DNA of 64,000 nucleotides from the NCBI GenBank assembly GCA_029558835.1, contig JAKQDH010000163.1, forward strand, positions 62,001 to 126,000, written 5' to 3'. The first letter of the stretch is position 1; each line of letters opens with the position of its first letter. Positions 26,185 through 35,370 of this stretch are shown here, piece by piece. A program made the translations under genes and the position numbers. The notes beneath the pieces are model-generated. The model did not search any database, was not told the origin of the DNA, and worked only from the letters and a program-made list of their open reading frames with translations. The stretch comes from Planctomycetota bacterium (lineage in GTDB: Bacteria; Planctomycetota; Phycisphaerae; UBA1845).

Positions 26185-26478
26185 CTACGGCTTGGAGTCG
26201 CACGTGCAGACGAGCAACCCGCACCCGGGGCAGCCCTGCCCGTACTTCTTCTGCAGGGCGGCCGTCAGGTTCACGTCCGTGATGTTGGCCAGCGTCACCA
26301 GCCAGGCGATGACGTCGGCGAATTCCTCCTCCCGTTCCTGCGGCGTGCCTTCGCGCAGCGCCGCGGCCAGCTCACCAACCTCCTCACAGAGCCACATGAA
26401 GGTGGCGGCCACGCCGCGCTCCCGGTCCTTGTGGCTGTACATCTTGTCGATAAGCGCTTGCAGGTCATCAAAGGTCAT
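26185..26478 (-). CDS. MazG-like nucleotide pyrophosphohydrolase
   Basis: A 97-residue protein of the small all-alpha NTP pyrophosphatase group. The metal-binding signature is clear: EEVGELAAAL (EExxE) around residue 31 and EEEFADVIAWLVTLAN (ExxD) around 50. It should hydrolyse dNTPs or non-canonical NTPs. After residue 78 it carries a Cys-rich tail, CPGCGLLVCTC, not part of the standard minimal domain and possibly a metal site. It stands alone between the FHA regulator and MITE copy 3. Confidence 0.88.
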   Translation of the reverse strand: MTFDDLQALIDKMYSHKDRERGVAATFMWLCEEVGELAAALREGTPQEREEEFADVIAWLVTLANITDVNLTAALQKKYGQGCPGCGLLVCTCDSKP

Positions 26479-26834
26479 GCCGATTCACCGCCTTCCGCCG
26501 TCGGCCACCGGGGGGGCCGCCGTGGGCTGTCGCAACGCTGCGAGCCCCTGCGTCACCCACGGGACGTGGGGTGTTGCCATCCATCACGTCGCCCCCAGGT
26601 ATGTGTTTAGCGTCTCTGGCGTTGTGGGTGCCATGCTTTCCCCGCGACCGCGGGTAAGCATGCCTCTGCGGCCGCGGCACCTGCCCACCCCCGCCTGCGG
26701 CGGGTGAGGGCATGGCACCCACGCTAAACAGGTACGCCCCCAGGGGGGCGACGCCACCGCGGCGGACGGGTCCCCCACGTGCCGGTGGGCGCCTCATCCT
26801 TCAGTATCCGGTCGCCGCCGTTCCGTCCAGATGT
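26479..26834. other. Intergenic region carrying MITE copy 3
   Basis: The spacer between the MazG-like gene and the DUF4139 gene end. It is mostly occupied by the MITE and its target duplication; no gene. Confidence 0.6.
26599..26735. mobile_element. MITE-like palindromic element, copy 3 (best preserved)
   Basis: A 137-bp element with ends GTATGTGTTTAGCGT and ACGCTAAACAGGTAC (13 of 15 bases inverted-complementary). It is flanked by a perfect 8-bp direct repeat GCCCCCAG (26591-26598 and 26736-26743). This is the clearest proof in the window that the family transposes. Confidence 0.88.
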
Positions 26835-28736
26835 TTACTCTCGGCTCCCGGATTCGTCGAGCGACATCTGCTTGTCGTACTCCAGCCGGTACTCGTATTC
26901 GAGGGCGAAGGCGTTGTGGCCGCTGACCTGCGGTGGGACCGTCACGTCCCAGCGCAGGATGCCCTGCTTGCGCCCGGTCTCCAGGTAGGCACTGTCCTGG
27001 CAGAGGTCCTTGTCGCCCGATACGAGGGTGATCTTGATCTCCGACTCGCGGGCGGTGGGCAGGGCATCGAGCAGGCGCACGGCCGCCGGGCCAGTGCCGT
27101 AGTTCTCCACCGTGAGGCGGTACGTGAGCGTGGCCACGCGGTTGCCACCCTGGGCGGTTTCGTCGCGCTGGACGAGTTCGCGGTCCGCCCGCAGGGCAGG
27201 GTCAATGCCCAGCCCGACGGTGAAGCTCTGGCCGACGGCCACCGTGGGCACCGTGCCGTGCCCCACGAACTGCCCGCCGACGAAGGCGGAAGCACTGCCG
27301 GCCAGCAGAACCAGCTCGGTCTGGTTGGTCAGCCAAGCCTCGTTGTAGACGTAGTTCGTCAGGGCCGGGGTGGCCACCTTGTACGTCTGGGCGACCATCG
27401 GCAGTGTCGCGATCTGGATGAGCTGACGATCACTGCGGCTGGGCAGACTGATGCGGCCGGGCAGGCCGTAGGTGACGCTGAGTCCCTCGTCGCGGGCGGC
27501 CGGGGCCTTGGCGGGGCGCTTGATCTTCTCGCGCGTCACCAGGTCGAGTATCTGGATGTAGTTGGCGGCGATGTTGAGGTCCACGTCCAAACTGGAGTAG
27601 CCGGGGGGTTGCTTGTCGCCGTACTTGCTCTCGCCGTCGGAGGCGGGGCTGGCGGGGATGGACTGCCCCCATTGGCCGCCCATCTGCTGCACGCCCTCGA
27701 CGTTGCGCGAGGCTTCGATGCTCCTGAGCTGCTGTTGCAGGTTGCCCTTGGCGCCGGAATAGTCGCCGGCGGAAACACCCGCCTTGTTGAATACCTGCAC
27801 GCTCTGTTCCGGCTCGCGCGTCAGCGTCAACTTGAGCGGCATGAGCACCGGCGCCTTGGCTACTAGTGCCGGAGTGGCCGTCGAGAGGGTCATCCGCACG
27901 TTGTTCCAATCCTCACCGCTCATCTGTTGCACGAGGGCGTTGTACTCGATTTGCACGTCCTTGTAGGCGGGATCCGTAAGCAGGCTGTAGTGCGGTCCCC
28001 AGGTGGCCTCGTTGACGAGGTAACGCAGCCGCAGAGGTTCGGGGTGGTCCGAGTTGACCTGGAGGGAAACCACCGCCTCCTTGACGATGCGCGTGCTCGA
28101 ACCCGTCAACTCATTCCGCTCGCGGAGCAGGAGGTCGAGTTGCTCCTGCAAGGCGCGGGCCTGCCGGGCATTGGCGACGCCCTCGGCGCCCATGCGCGTC
28201 CATTCGGTATACAGGAACGCGGCGAGCGTCTTGAGCGTGTCGGCGTTGAGCACGCCCTTGCTCAGCTCGACCTCGGCCGTGGGAGCGACGAAGGCGTCGA
28301 GTTTACGCAGGAAGTTCTCATGCTGGTTAATGACGAACGACTGACGCTTGACAGCCTCCAGCTCGTCCTGGACCTCGCGCACGCGGGCGTCGAGTTTGCG
28401 CACCTCCTCGCGGACGTCCTCGGCCACGGGGCGCTGGCGGTAGCGCACCGAACGCACCTCGATACCCTCGCCACCCTCGGCGTAGAGGCTGCTGGGGATG
28501 ATCTGCTCGGGCAGGTTGGTGACGACGATTTCGCGCAGGCCGGGGGCGCTCTTGCCACCGCCGGTCGGCGCGAGGTCCACGACGCGGGTCACCAGCGCCT
28601 GACCGCGATAGACGGTGACTTCCGCCAACGTCCCGGCGGTCGTCGGTGGCTCATCCGCGCCGAAGGTCCGGGGGGCGAAAGCGGTGGCCGCCACGGCGAC
28701 GAACCCCACCAGCTTGCTGCATTTCCTGTGGGTCAT
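26835..28736 (-). CDS. DUF4139/DUF4140 secreted protein
   Basis: The protein has 633 residues with AAAGGAG before the ATG and a signal peptide ending RTFGAD. Residues 38-150 match the DUF4140 start (AEVTVYRGQALVTRVVDL) and residues 115-145 are coiled coil (VRKLDARVREVQDELEAVKRQ). The C-terminal 380 residues are beta-rich with the DUF4139 pattern, including YSLLTDPAYKDVQIEYNALVQQMSGEDW and LTYRLTVENYG. Relatives in eukaryotes and bacteria have no settled biochemical role ('mucoidy inhibitor A-like' is a name only). Envelope location is inferred. Confidence 0.85.
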   Translation of the reverse strand: MTHRKCSKLVGFVAVAATAFAPRTFGADEPPTTAGTLAEVTVYRGQALVTRVVDLAPTGGGKSAPGLREIVVTNLPEQIIPSSLYAEGGEGIEVRSVRYRQRPVAEDVREEVRKLDARVREVQDELEAVKRQSFVINQHENFLRKLDAFVAPTAEVELSKGVLNADTLKTLAAFLYTEWTRMGAEGVANARQARALQEQLDLLLRERNELTGSSTRIVKEAVVSLQVNSDHPEPLRLRYLVNEATWGPHYSLLTDPAYKDVQIEYNALVQQMSGEDWNNVRMTLSTATPALVAKAPVLMPLKLTLTREPEQSVQVFNKAGVSAGDYSGAKGNLQQQLRSIEASRNVEGVQQMGGQWGQSIPASPASDGESKYGDKQPPGYSSLDVDLNIAANYIQILDLVTREKIKRPAKAPAARDEGLSVTYGLPGRISLPSRSDRQLIQIATLPMVAQTYKVATPALTNYVYNEAWLTNQTELVLLAGSASAFVGGQFVGHGTVPTVAVGQSFTVGLGIDPALRADRELVQRDETAQGGNRVATLTYRLTVENYGTGPAAVRLLDALPTARESEIKITLVSGDKDLCQDSAYLETGRKQGILRWDVTVPPQVSGHNAFALEYEYRLEYDKQMSLDESGSRE

Positions 28737-29280
28737 GGGAGATTCTCCTTTCCGACGTGCTCGGGGTCCGAAGTTCCGGGTGTACAGCGCGGGGCAACCG
28801 GTCGTCCACTGGCAAGGTACCCTCCGGCGGGAACGTGGCGGGTCGCGAGAGCCGCTCGTGCGGCATGACGCCGGTTCCCACCCGGTTGCCCGGCCGCGCA
28901 GATGTTTACTATGGAAATCATCGACAGGTTGCGGATGTTTCCGACTTCAATCCCGCGGTGACTTGCAGTGTTCATTGTCTGCCTGCCGCACCGGCCATGG
29001 CCATTCTACGGTTTTCCCGGCGGTGCACGTTGTAAGCGGCGTGTAACAACCCCGCATCGGGCGGCCCGTACCACTGGAGAGAGAAGGAGGGAGGGGCCCG
29101 GCTCCCAGGGCCTGGAAGGCCCTGGCAACGGTCGCTCGCCTTCCAGGCGAGGAGGAACACACCGGGTATGGAGCAGCACACTTGACGTGGAGGAGCACGC
29201 CGGGGGGAGGAGCGAACATCGTGCGTTCACCCGGCGGGCGGGCACGCGTGTGCACCAGGGGAGCGTCCGCGCTTCCGCCG

Positions 29281-29316
29281 CCCTCACCCCTACCCCTCTC
29301 CCGGCGGGAGAGGGGT
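29281..29316. repeat. REP-like hairpin repeat, copy 3
   Basis: CCCTCACCCC, then CCCCTCTCCC pairing with GGGAGAGGGG. Intergenic, about 180 bases before the next gene. Confidence 0.75.
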
Positions 29317-29365
29317 CCAGAGGCCGCAAGCCCGGATCCGCCGGCGGTGTGACGGTGTGGAGACT

Positions 29366-29396
29366 ACGCTAAACACAGCCGGGACTTCAGTCCCGG
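29366..29396. repeat. Solo MITE end joined to a GGGACTTCAGTCCC palindrome
   Basis: TACGCTAAACAC matches the right terminal repeat of the MITE but the rest of the element is missing; CCGGGACTTCAGTCCCGG follows directly. Confidence 0.5.
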
Positions 29397-29499
29397 GTGG
29401 GCAAGAGTATAGTGTGCTTCTCGTTTCTCCACCGACACCCGGAGGGCGCACGGCAGCGGTGGAGCCGTGGGGCCTGGGTCGTCCGGGGCATTGGGGGTT

Positions 29500-31290
29500 A
29501 TGATGGGCTCGATGGGCAGACTGCGAACGCGGGGTGGGCACTGGGCGGCGTGTGCGTGGTTGATGCTGGCCGGCAGCGCTGGGGCGGGAGCACAGGTGAA
29601 TCAGGCAACACCCCAACGACCGTCACCCAAGGAGCCGCGGACCGAGGCGCCGGCCCCACAGGTCGATGCGCCGGGCCCGCAGGGTCAGATCGTCAAGCGC
29701 TCCTACGTTTCTCCGATCGACGGGGCCGAGCTTGAGTACGCCGTGTGGCTGCCGCCGGACTACGAGCAGCGGCAGGACTGGCCGCTGATTGTCTTCCTGC
29801 ACGGCAGTGGCGAGGGCGCGGACTGGCTCGCACCCACCACGCCGCACGCGAGCATCCCGGTACGCACGACCCAGAGCGATCTACCCTTCGTCGTGGTGTT
29901 TCCGCTGCTGCGGGGAAGCTGGTCGATCAGCGCCCTGGCCGAGCGGGACGTGCTCGACACGCTGGCCGACGTGCAAGCGCACCTGCCCATTGACGCGGAG
30001 CGCGTCCACCTGGTGGGTTTGTCAATGGGGGGCTTTGCGGCATGGCGGATCGCCTGTCGTTACCCGGACCGGTTCGCGAGCCTCACGGTGTTCTGCGGCG
30101 GCGGGGAGCCGGACCTGGCGGGCAACGTACGGCACCTGCCGATCCGGTTGTACCACGGCGCTGCGGACCCGGTGGTGCCGGTGGAGCATTCGCGCACGAT
30201 GGCGGCCGCCTTGCAGCGGCTGCGCGTGCCGGTGGAGTACGTGGAGGTGCCCGCCGGGAATCACTTGGTCTGGCCGGGGCCGCTGGCGGAGCGCGGTCTG
30301 TATGAGTGGATGAGCAAGCGGCGTCGCGTGTGCGATCCGGCGCGGGTCAGTTTCCGGACGAATTCCCCGCGCTACTCCCGGTCGTATTGGGTCGCCATCG
30401 AGGAATTCGTCGATGCCCGCGAGCAGGCGTTCGTCGATGCGTTCGTGCCCGAGGCGGAGGCGATGGTACTCGTGCACGTCGAGAACGTCGCCCGCCTGCG
30501 GCTTTCGCCTCCGGTCCGGTGGTTCGACTCCGCGCGGGCGCCGCTGTTCGTCGTCGACAATCGCCGGGTCAAGGCGGAAAGCGACGGACAAGGCTGGGTG
30601 CTTACGCTGGCGGAGACCGCGGCGGATCGCCCGCGCAAGCGCGAGGGGCTTTCCGGGCCGATTCAGGACGTGCTGCTTGACCCGTTCGTCGTGGTGGTGG
30701 CCTCTGATGCGGACGGCAAACCGTTGCCTAAGTGGCAGGCGGCCGCGGAGCAGGCATTCGCGTGGCGGCACCGTCTGACGAAACAGAGCATCCGGTTCCT
30801 TCCCGCGGCTGAGCTTACTGCCGAACTGGCCGCCGGCGCGCACCTGATCTGTTTCGGTGATTCGACGAATCACGCCGTGCTGGCGGAGTTGACACCGAAG
30901 CTGCCCCTGTACAGTGACGGACAGCGGGTGTACGTGGAGGGGCAGGCGTTGCCCGCCGAGCTGCCCGCGATGGTGATGGTCTACCCCAACCTGACGGCAC
31001 CGGGGCGCTGCGTCGTCATCTGCTCCGGCAAGCCGGAGGCGGTGGCGCGGCTGGCGGCGGCCGCACTGGCACCGCCGATGCTGCATCCTCCGCCACAGGA
31101 GGACCTGCTGCTGCTCGATGCCCGGGGGCGCGTGTTGGCGCCGGGCGGCGCGTGGGAGGCGTCCAACTGGAAGGACGCCCCGCTCGGCACGCCGTTGCCA
31201 CCGCGCGGCTTCCTCTTCACCCACACCTGGGAGTTGCCGCCGGCGGTGGTCGAGCAGTTACGCGCGTTGCCGAACACAGACGGACCGTAG
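29500..31290 (+). CDS. Secreted alpha/beta hydrolase (esterase-like) with C-terminal extension
   Basis: The protein has 596 residues from ATG 29500 (ATG 29512 is also possible). The signal peptide ends near AGSAGAGAQ. Residues 70-270 are an alpha/beta hydrolase of the feruloyl esterase/phospholipase-like type: LIVFLHGSGEGADWL (oxyanion region), GLSMGGFAAWR with the nucleophile Ser, GAADPVVPVEHS with Asp, and GNHLVW with His. The last 310 residues are a second region of unknown family, with HLICFGDSTNHAVLAEL near its middle, often found after such esterases in planctomycetes. The substrate is unknown. Confidence 0.85.
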   Translation: MMGSMGRLRTRGGHWAACAWLMLAGSAGAGAQVNQATPQRPSPKEPRTEAPAPQVDAPGPQGQIVKRSYVSPIDGAELEYAVWLPPDYEQRQDWPLIVFLHGSGEGADWLAPTTPHASIPVRTTQSDLPFVVVFPLLRGSWSISALAERDVLDTLADVQAHLPIDAERVHLVGLSMGGFAAWRIACRYPDRFASLTVFCGGGEPDLAGNVRHLPIRLYHGAADPVVPVEHSRTMAAALQRLRVPVEYVEVPAGNHLVWPGPLAERGLYEWMSKRRRVCDPARVSFRTNSPRYSRSYWVAIEEFVDAREQAFVDAFVPEAEAMVLVHVENVARLRLSPPVRWFDSARAPLFVVDNRRVKAESDGQGWVLTLAETAADRPRKREGLSGPIQDVLLDPFVVVVASDADGKPLPKWQAAAEQAFAWRHRLTKQSIRFLPAAELTAELAAGAHLICFGDSTNHAVLAELTPKLPLYSDGQRVYVEGQALPAELPAMVMVYPNLTAPGRCVVICSGKPEAVARLAAAALAPPMLHPPPQEDLLLLDARGRVLAPGGAWEASNWKDAPLGTPLPPRGFLFTHTWELPPAVVEQLRALPNTDGP

Positions 31291-31397
31291 CAACCCCCCA
31301 CAGCCGGTGCCGGACTCTTGCCGCCTCATCGACGACCACTTCGCCCACGCAGGGGCGACGCTACCGACGCAACTCCGGCTCCGTATAACGGACCTCC

Positions 31398-31426
31398 TTG
31401 AACGCCCGTTCACACTTTGTTATCCT
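31398..31426 (+). promoter_or_regulatory. Promoter of the dockerin-tailed protein at 31514
   Basis: TTGAAC (31398-31403), 17-base spacer, TATCCT (31421-31426). It predicts a leader of about 80 bases. Confidence 0.55.
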
Positions 31427-31513
31427 GGAGGATCTGGGCGGGTCCCGGCCGGCGGGCGGAGGAGAGGCGCGCCGGCTGCGGGGCCCGCACCGCGGGCGGG
31501 AGGAGGCTGAAGC

Positions 31514-32365
31514 ATGTCTGCTGCGTCCAGGTTGTCGGTGATGGTGCTGGTTCTGGGCGGGTCGTTCGCGTGGGGCACGCCGTTTGTCGTCGACATCAAC
31601 GAGAATACCTCGGTGCTCACGGTCCAGGTGTGCGTGCTGGGCAACTGCGGCAGTGACGCCTCGCGCGTGAACGGCACGATCACGATCGCGGTGAACGATC
31701 CGTTCACGCCGACCGAGATGACCCTGTACGACTTTGACCTCTGGTTGCTGGACACCATCGACATCGACATCAAGTACTACGTCGGCCCCATTCAGGTCGG
31801 TCGGCTGATCATCACCGGAACCAACCTGCGCCTGTTCTACGCCCAGCCGGGAGTGCCGCTGGGCCCCATACCCATCGAGGGCAGCGCCTTCGCGCTCTAC
31901 AGCGTGCCCACCAACATGCAGGGTACCGTGGTCTACCACGCTACGGGCACCGTTTGCGTAGCCCTGGGAGGAGCGGGCATGCCCTGTGATGACACTTATA
32001 ACCTCGCGGAGCAGGGCACCCAGTACGGTGACATCAACGGCTCACTCAGCGTCGCCAACGGCGTGGCCACGATGGTCTTCAATCCGCAGATAACCGTCCC
32101 GCTCCTGCCGGATTATCCCGACCTCGGCACGCTGTCGGCGTGGGGCAACGTGAGCGGCACCGGGGCCGTACCCATGCAGGGCGATGGCGACTTCGACGGA
32201 GACGGCGATGTCGACCTGCGCGACTTCGCAGGCTTTCAGAACTGTTTTACCGGCCATGCGCCGGGCACGACCGGCCCGACCTGTCGCCCCGGCGATCTGG
32301 ACGGCGATCGGGACGTTGACGCAACGGACTACGTTACGTTTGAGACGCTCCTGGCCCCGGTGTGA
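31514..32365 (+). CDS. Secreted protein with dockerin-like C-terminus
   Basis: The protein has 283 residues with GGGAGGAGG upstream and a signal peptide ending SFAWGT. Residues 25-225 are beta-rich without a recognised family. The last 58 residues contain two Ca-loop units separated by a Cys-containing spacer: DFDGDGDVDLRDFAGFQ and GDLDGDRDVDATDYVTF. These match dockerin type I loops in spacing, but the partner cohesins are not known in this group. It is followed 200 bases later by another dockerin-tailed gene on the same strand. Confidence 0.75.
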   Translation: MSAASRLSVMVLVLGGSFAWGTPFVVDINENTSVLTVQVCVLGNCGSDASRVNGTITIAVNDPFTPTEMTLYDFDLWLLDTIDIDIKYYVGPIQVGRLIITGTNLRLFYAQPGVPLGPIPIEGSAFALYSVPTNMQGTVVYHATGTVCVALGGAGMPCDDTYNLAEQGTQYGDINGSLSVANGVATMVFNPQITVPLLPDYPDLGTLSAWGNVSGTGAVPMQGDGDFDGDGDVDLRDFAGFQNCFTGHAPGTTGPTCRPGDLDGDRDVDATDYVTFETLLAPV

Positions 32366-32432
32366 CACGGCCGACGTTGCCGCAGCCGGAACGGCAACCG
32401 GGCCCGAAGCGCCGGAGTCGGACACGCAAGAC

Positions 32433-32467
32433 GGCATGGCGGCGCTGCGCTTGGCCATGCCACCCTG
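32433..32467. repeat. GGCATGGC/GCCATGCC hairpin repeat, copy 2
   Basis: Same unit as at 2653-2687, in the same orientation. A CCACCCTGGGTCGTCGGTTGG segment next to it is itself doubled shortly downstream (CACCCTGGGCCGTCGGTTGG). Confidence 0.55.
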
Positions 32468-32564
32468 GGTCGTCGGTTGGTTTTCCTGTCACCCTGGGCC
32501 GTCGGTTGGTCTTCGTGTCAAGCGCAGCCGTTTAGCACAGGCTCAACGAAGGGGAGGAGCAGCC

Positions 32565-35057
32565 ATGATCCCGTTGGCAACTATGGTGTTCGGCGTGCTT
32601 TGGGTGGGGACCGTGCCCGTGGCTCCGGCCGCGGAGCTTGCGGTGCCGGATGGGTCGCTGACGCAGGCCTGGCAACGCGTGGGGCCGGTGGAGGTCCTGG
32701 CACCGGAACCGGCCGGCACGCGCTCTGAGGCACTGCTGCTGGACCTGCGCTTCCTCGGTGTGGGCGTGCCGCCGGAAGGCGACAGCCCCACGGAGCTGGC
32801 GTTCAGTCCCGACGGCACGCTGATCGTCGTGGCCCATCGGGACAGTCAGAACCTGGTGGTCTTCAACGCCGCCACGCGCGCCGTGCTCCGCACCGTCGCC
32901 TTGAGCGGTTCGCCGAACTCGCTGGCGTTCTGCGCGGACGGCGTGCACGTGGTCACTGCGAACGTCTTTGAAGACACGGTCTCGATTGCGGACGTGCTCA
33001 CCGGCGTCGAGGTGGCCGTGGTACCCGTCGGCGACCAGCCCGGCATCGTCCGCGTCACCCCGGACGGAACGCTGGCCATCGTCGGCAACACCCTGACGAG
33101 TGACTTGTCGGTGGTGGACATCGCCGGGGCCGTCGAGCTGCGACGGCTTGCCCCGGTCGGCTTCGTGCAAATCACCAGCTTCGGCACCTGGGCCGTCACC
33201 TACCGCTTCACCGACTTCGAGATCACGCCCGACAACGCGACGGTGATTTTCCCTGACAAGTTCAACAACCGCCTCCAGTTCTTCACCATCGCCAGCGGCG
33301 CGGTGACGTCGTTGACCACGCAGACCGGGCCCTATGGCATCGACCTGAGCCCGGACGGCTCCGTGGCGGTCGTCTCGCACGACTACCCCAACTCACTGGT
33401 CTCCGTGATCGACGTGCCCGGACGGGCCGTCACCAAGACGATTCCCACGGGCGGCACCGCCACTTCCGTTCCGCCCATCGCAATGAACCCCTCCAAGACC
33501 AAGGCCGTGGTGACGGTGCAGAACGGGGTGCGCGTGGTGAACCTGACCACCAACGCCGTTTCCGCCACGCTGTCCACTGGGGCGGTGAACTTCGAGGCGA
33601 CCACGGCCGACGGACTGTACTGCGTCGTGGGCGGCTACTTAGGCAGCATCGTCAGCTTCGCCGGCGAGACGATCGTCTGCAACCCGCTCAATTCGACGAC
33701 GCCCGACGCCCTGGCCGTCTCGCCCGTCAACGCCCGGGCGGCCACCGCCCACATTCTGCGCAAGGAGTCGATGGAGGTGATCAACACGAACGGCGCCGCC
33801 GGCTACCTGGAAGGCACCGTGCCCACCGGCCCGCCGCCCGAAGGCGACAAGGCGCGGAACGTGGCCGTCGGCTCCGACGGCCTCCGGGCGGTCGTCATCA
33901 ACAACCATAGCCAGAATGCGACGGTGTTCGACCTTCAGACCGACAGCATTCTGCACGTGGTGACCGTCGGCGAGCGACCGGGCGACGTGGCCCTGACCCC
34001 GGACAACAACCGGGCCGTGGTCGCTAATCTGGACTCCGCCTTCGCCTCCGTTATTGATCTGACCACCGGCCTTGCCACCCACATCAACATCTCGCGCCGG
34101 GCGGGCCAGGTGGCCGTGGCGCCCAACGGGCAGTACGCGTACTTCGCGGTGGTGGCCGATGGCGACGGCGTCTGGCGCATTAACCTGAACACCCTGCAAG
34201 TTGAGGGTGCGCGCGTCCTCACGGGCGACATGGGCGGCATCGGCTTCGTCTTCGATCAAGCCAGCGGGATGACGCTCAGCCATGACGGTGCCACGCTGGT
34301 AACCTGCAACAGCTTCACCAACAACCTCTCCATCATCAACACCGCCACGTGGAGCGAGGCGTTGCGGCTGACGGTCGGCACGTTCCCGGTGCGGGCCGTC
34401 TTCTCCCCTGACGACAGCCGCATCTACGTCACCAACAAGAACAGCAACACGGTGTCCGTGGTGGCCAACGCCGGCCCGAGTTCCTACGTCATCACCACGA
34501 TCAACGTCGGCAGTCAGCCGTGGGAGATGGCCGTCAGCCCCGACGGTTCGCGCCTGTACGTGGGCAACTTCGATGCGCGTTCGATCTCCGTCATCAACAC
34601 GAGCACCTACGCGGTGGTGAACACGATCCCGATCCCCCAGACGGCCGGGGCGGGGCAGCCGGTCGGGCTGGCGATGTCCGCCGACGGGACCGAGCTGTAC
34701 GTGGCCGCCAACGGCGCGGATTTCCACGTCATGGACACAACCCTGGCGCAGATCGTCGCCACGATCAACACGGGCCTGGCGCCGGCGGACCTGGCCTTCA
34801 ATGAGGCAACCCGCAGCGCCCTTATTCCATCGCCCTACGGAGCGGACGGGCTGTCCATCGTCACCCTGTTCCCGCCGGGCGACTTCGATGCCGACGGTGA
34901 CGTGGACCTCCTTGACGTCGCCGTGTTCCAGAACTGCTATACGGGCTCGAGCGGCGGACCGGTGGCCTCCGGCTGCCGAGCCGGTGACCTGGACGGCGAC
35001 GGGGGCATCACCCTCGAGGACTACACCGACTTCGAGGTCCTGCTGACCGGTCCTTGA
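32565..35057 (+). CDS. YVTN-type beta-propeller protein with dockerin-like C-terminus
   Basis: The protein has 830 residues from ATG 32565, preceded by GGGGAGGAG. The signal peptide ends APAAE. About 14 short blades follow the YVTN pattern: ELAFSPDGTLIVVAHRDSQ, IYVTNKNSNTVSVV, MAVSPDGSRLYVGNFDA. These make one or two seven-bladed propellers, typical of surface-layer and cell-surface proteins. The last 60 residues carry two Ca loops, DFDADGDVDLLDVAVFQ and GDLDGDGGITLEDYTDF. Attachment or extracellular recognition is likely; the ligand is unknown. Confidence 0.85.
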   Translation: MIPLATMVFGVLWVGTVPVAPAAELAVPDGSLTQAWQRVGPVEVLAPEPAGTRSEALLLDLRFLGVGVPPEGDSPTELAFSPDGTLIVVAHRDSQNLVVFNAATRAVLRTVALSGSPNSLAFCADGVHVVTANVFEDTVSIADVLTGVEVAVVPVGDQPGIVRVTPDGTLAIVGNTLTSDLSVVDIAGAVELRRLAPVGFVQITSFGTWAVTYRFTDFEITPDNATVIFPDKFNNRLQFFTIASGAVTSLTTQTGPYGIDLSPDGSVAVVSHDYPNSLVSVIDVPGRAVTKTIPTGGTATSVPPIAMNPSKTKAVVTVQNGVRVVNLTTNAVSATLSTGAVNFEATTADGLYCVVGGYLGSIVSFAGETIVCNPLNSTTPDALAVSPVNARAATAHILRKESMEVINTNGAAGYLEGTVPTGPPPEGDKARNVAVGSDGLRAVVINNHSQNATVFDLQTDSILHVVTVGERPGDVALTPDNNRAVVANLDSAFASVIDLTTGLATHINISRRAGQVAVAPNGQYAYFAVVADGDGVWRINLNTLQVEGARVLTGDMGGIGFVFDQASGMTLSHDGATLVTCNSFTNNLSIINTATWSEALRLTVGTFPVRAVFSPDDSRIYVTNKNSNTVSVVANAGPSSYVITTINVGSQPWEMAVSPDGSRLYVGNFDARSISVINTSTYAVVNTIPIPQTAGAGQPVGLAMSADGTELYVAANGADFHVMDTTLAQIVATINTGLAPADLAFNEATRSALIPSPYGADGLSIVTLFPPGDFDADGDVDLLDVAVFQNCYTGSSGGPVASGCRAGDLDGDGGITLEDYTDFEVLLTGP

Positions 35058-35370
35058 GCACTATTTTGGTGCTGTTTGCGATCGTGGTCGCACGCAACAC
35101 CAAGCGCTTTCCACGTCCAACCGGCAGATCGGGACATTTGCGTCTCCGCCTGCGCGCGGGTATGCTGTCTGGCGGTTCAGGGCGGATCGGCGCACCGCTG
35201 GGCTGGTCAGGGCAATCACTGCAATCAGGGAAGGGAAAGTTGCCGAGGCAGCGGCGTGCGCTGAACTGCGCGGTTTGGGTTACTGCTGGTTCCGGGCTGT
35301 CGGTCGCGGGTGGGTGCAAGACTGGCGACCGCCCCGGCGGATACTGGGTAGTTTCTGGGGAGGCGACGAA
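35058..35370 (+). other. Leader region of the cytochrome gene
   Basis: It contains the promoter at 35138-35166 and about 200 bases of leader. An open frame from 35275 runs in phase with the cytochrome, but the ribosome site favours the ATG at 35371. Confidence 0.5.
35138..35166 (+). promoter_or_regulatory. Promoter of the nine-haem cytochrome gene
   Basis: TTGCGT (35138-35143), 17-base spacer, TATGCT (35161-35166). The -35 is identical to that of the collagen-like gene. Confidence 0.5.

Larger units (their letters stand above)
28737..29499. other. Divergent intergenic region with repeats
   Basis: 763 bases between divergent genes. It contains a REP-like hairpin (29281-29316) and an isolated MITE end next to a GGGACTTCAGTCCC palindrome (29366-29396). 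A TATAGT hexamer at 29408-29413 could be a -10 box for the next gene, with a poor -35 inside that palindrome. No gene seen. Confidence 0.55.
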
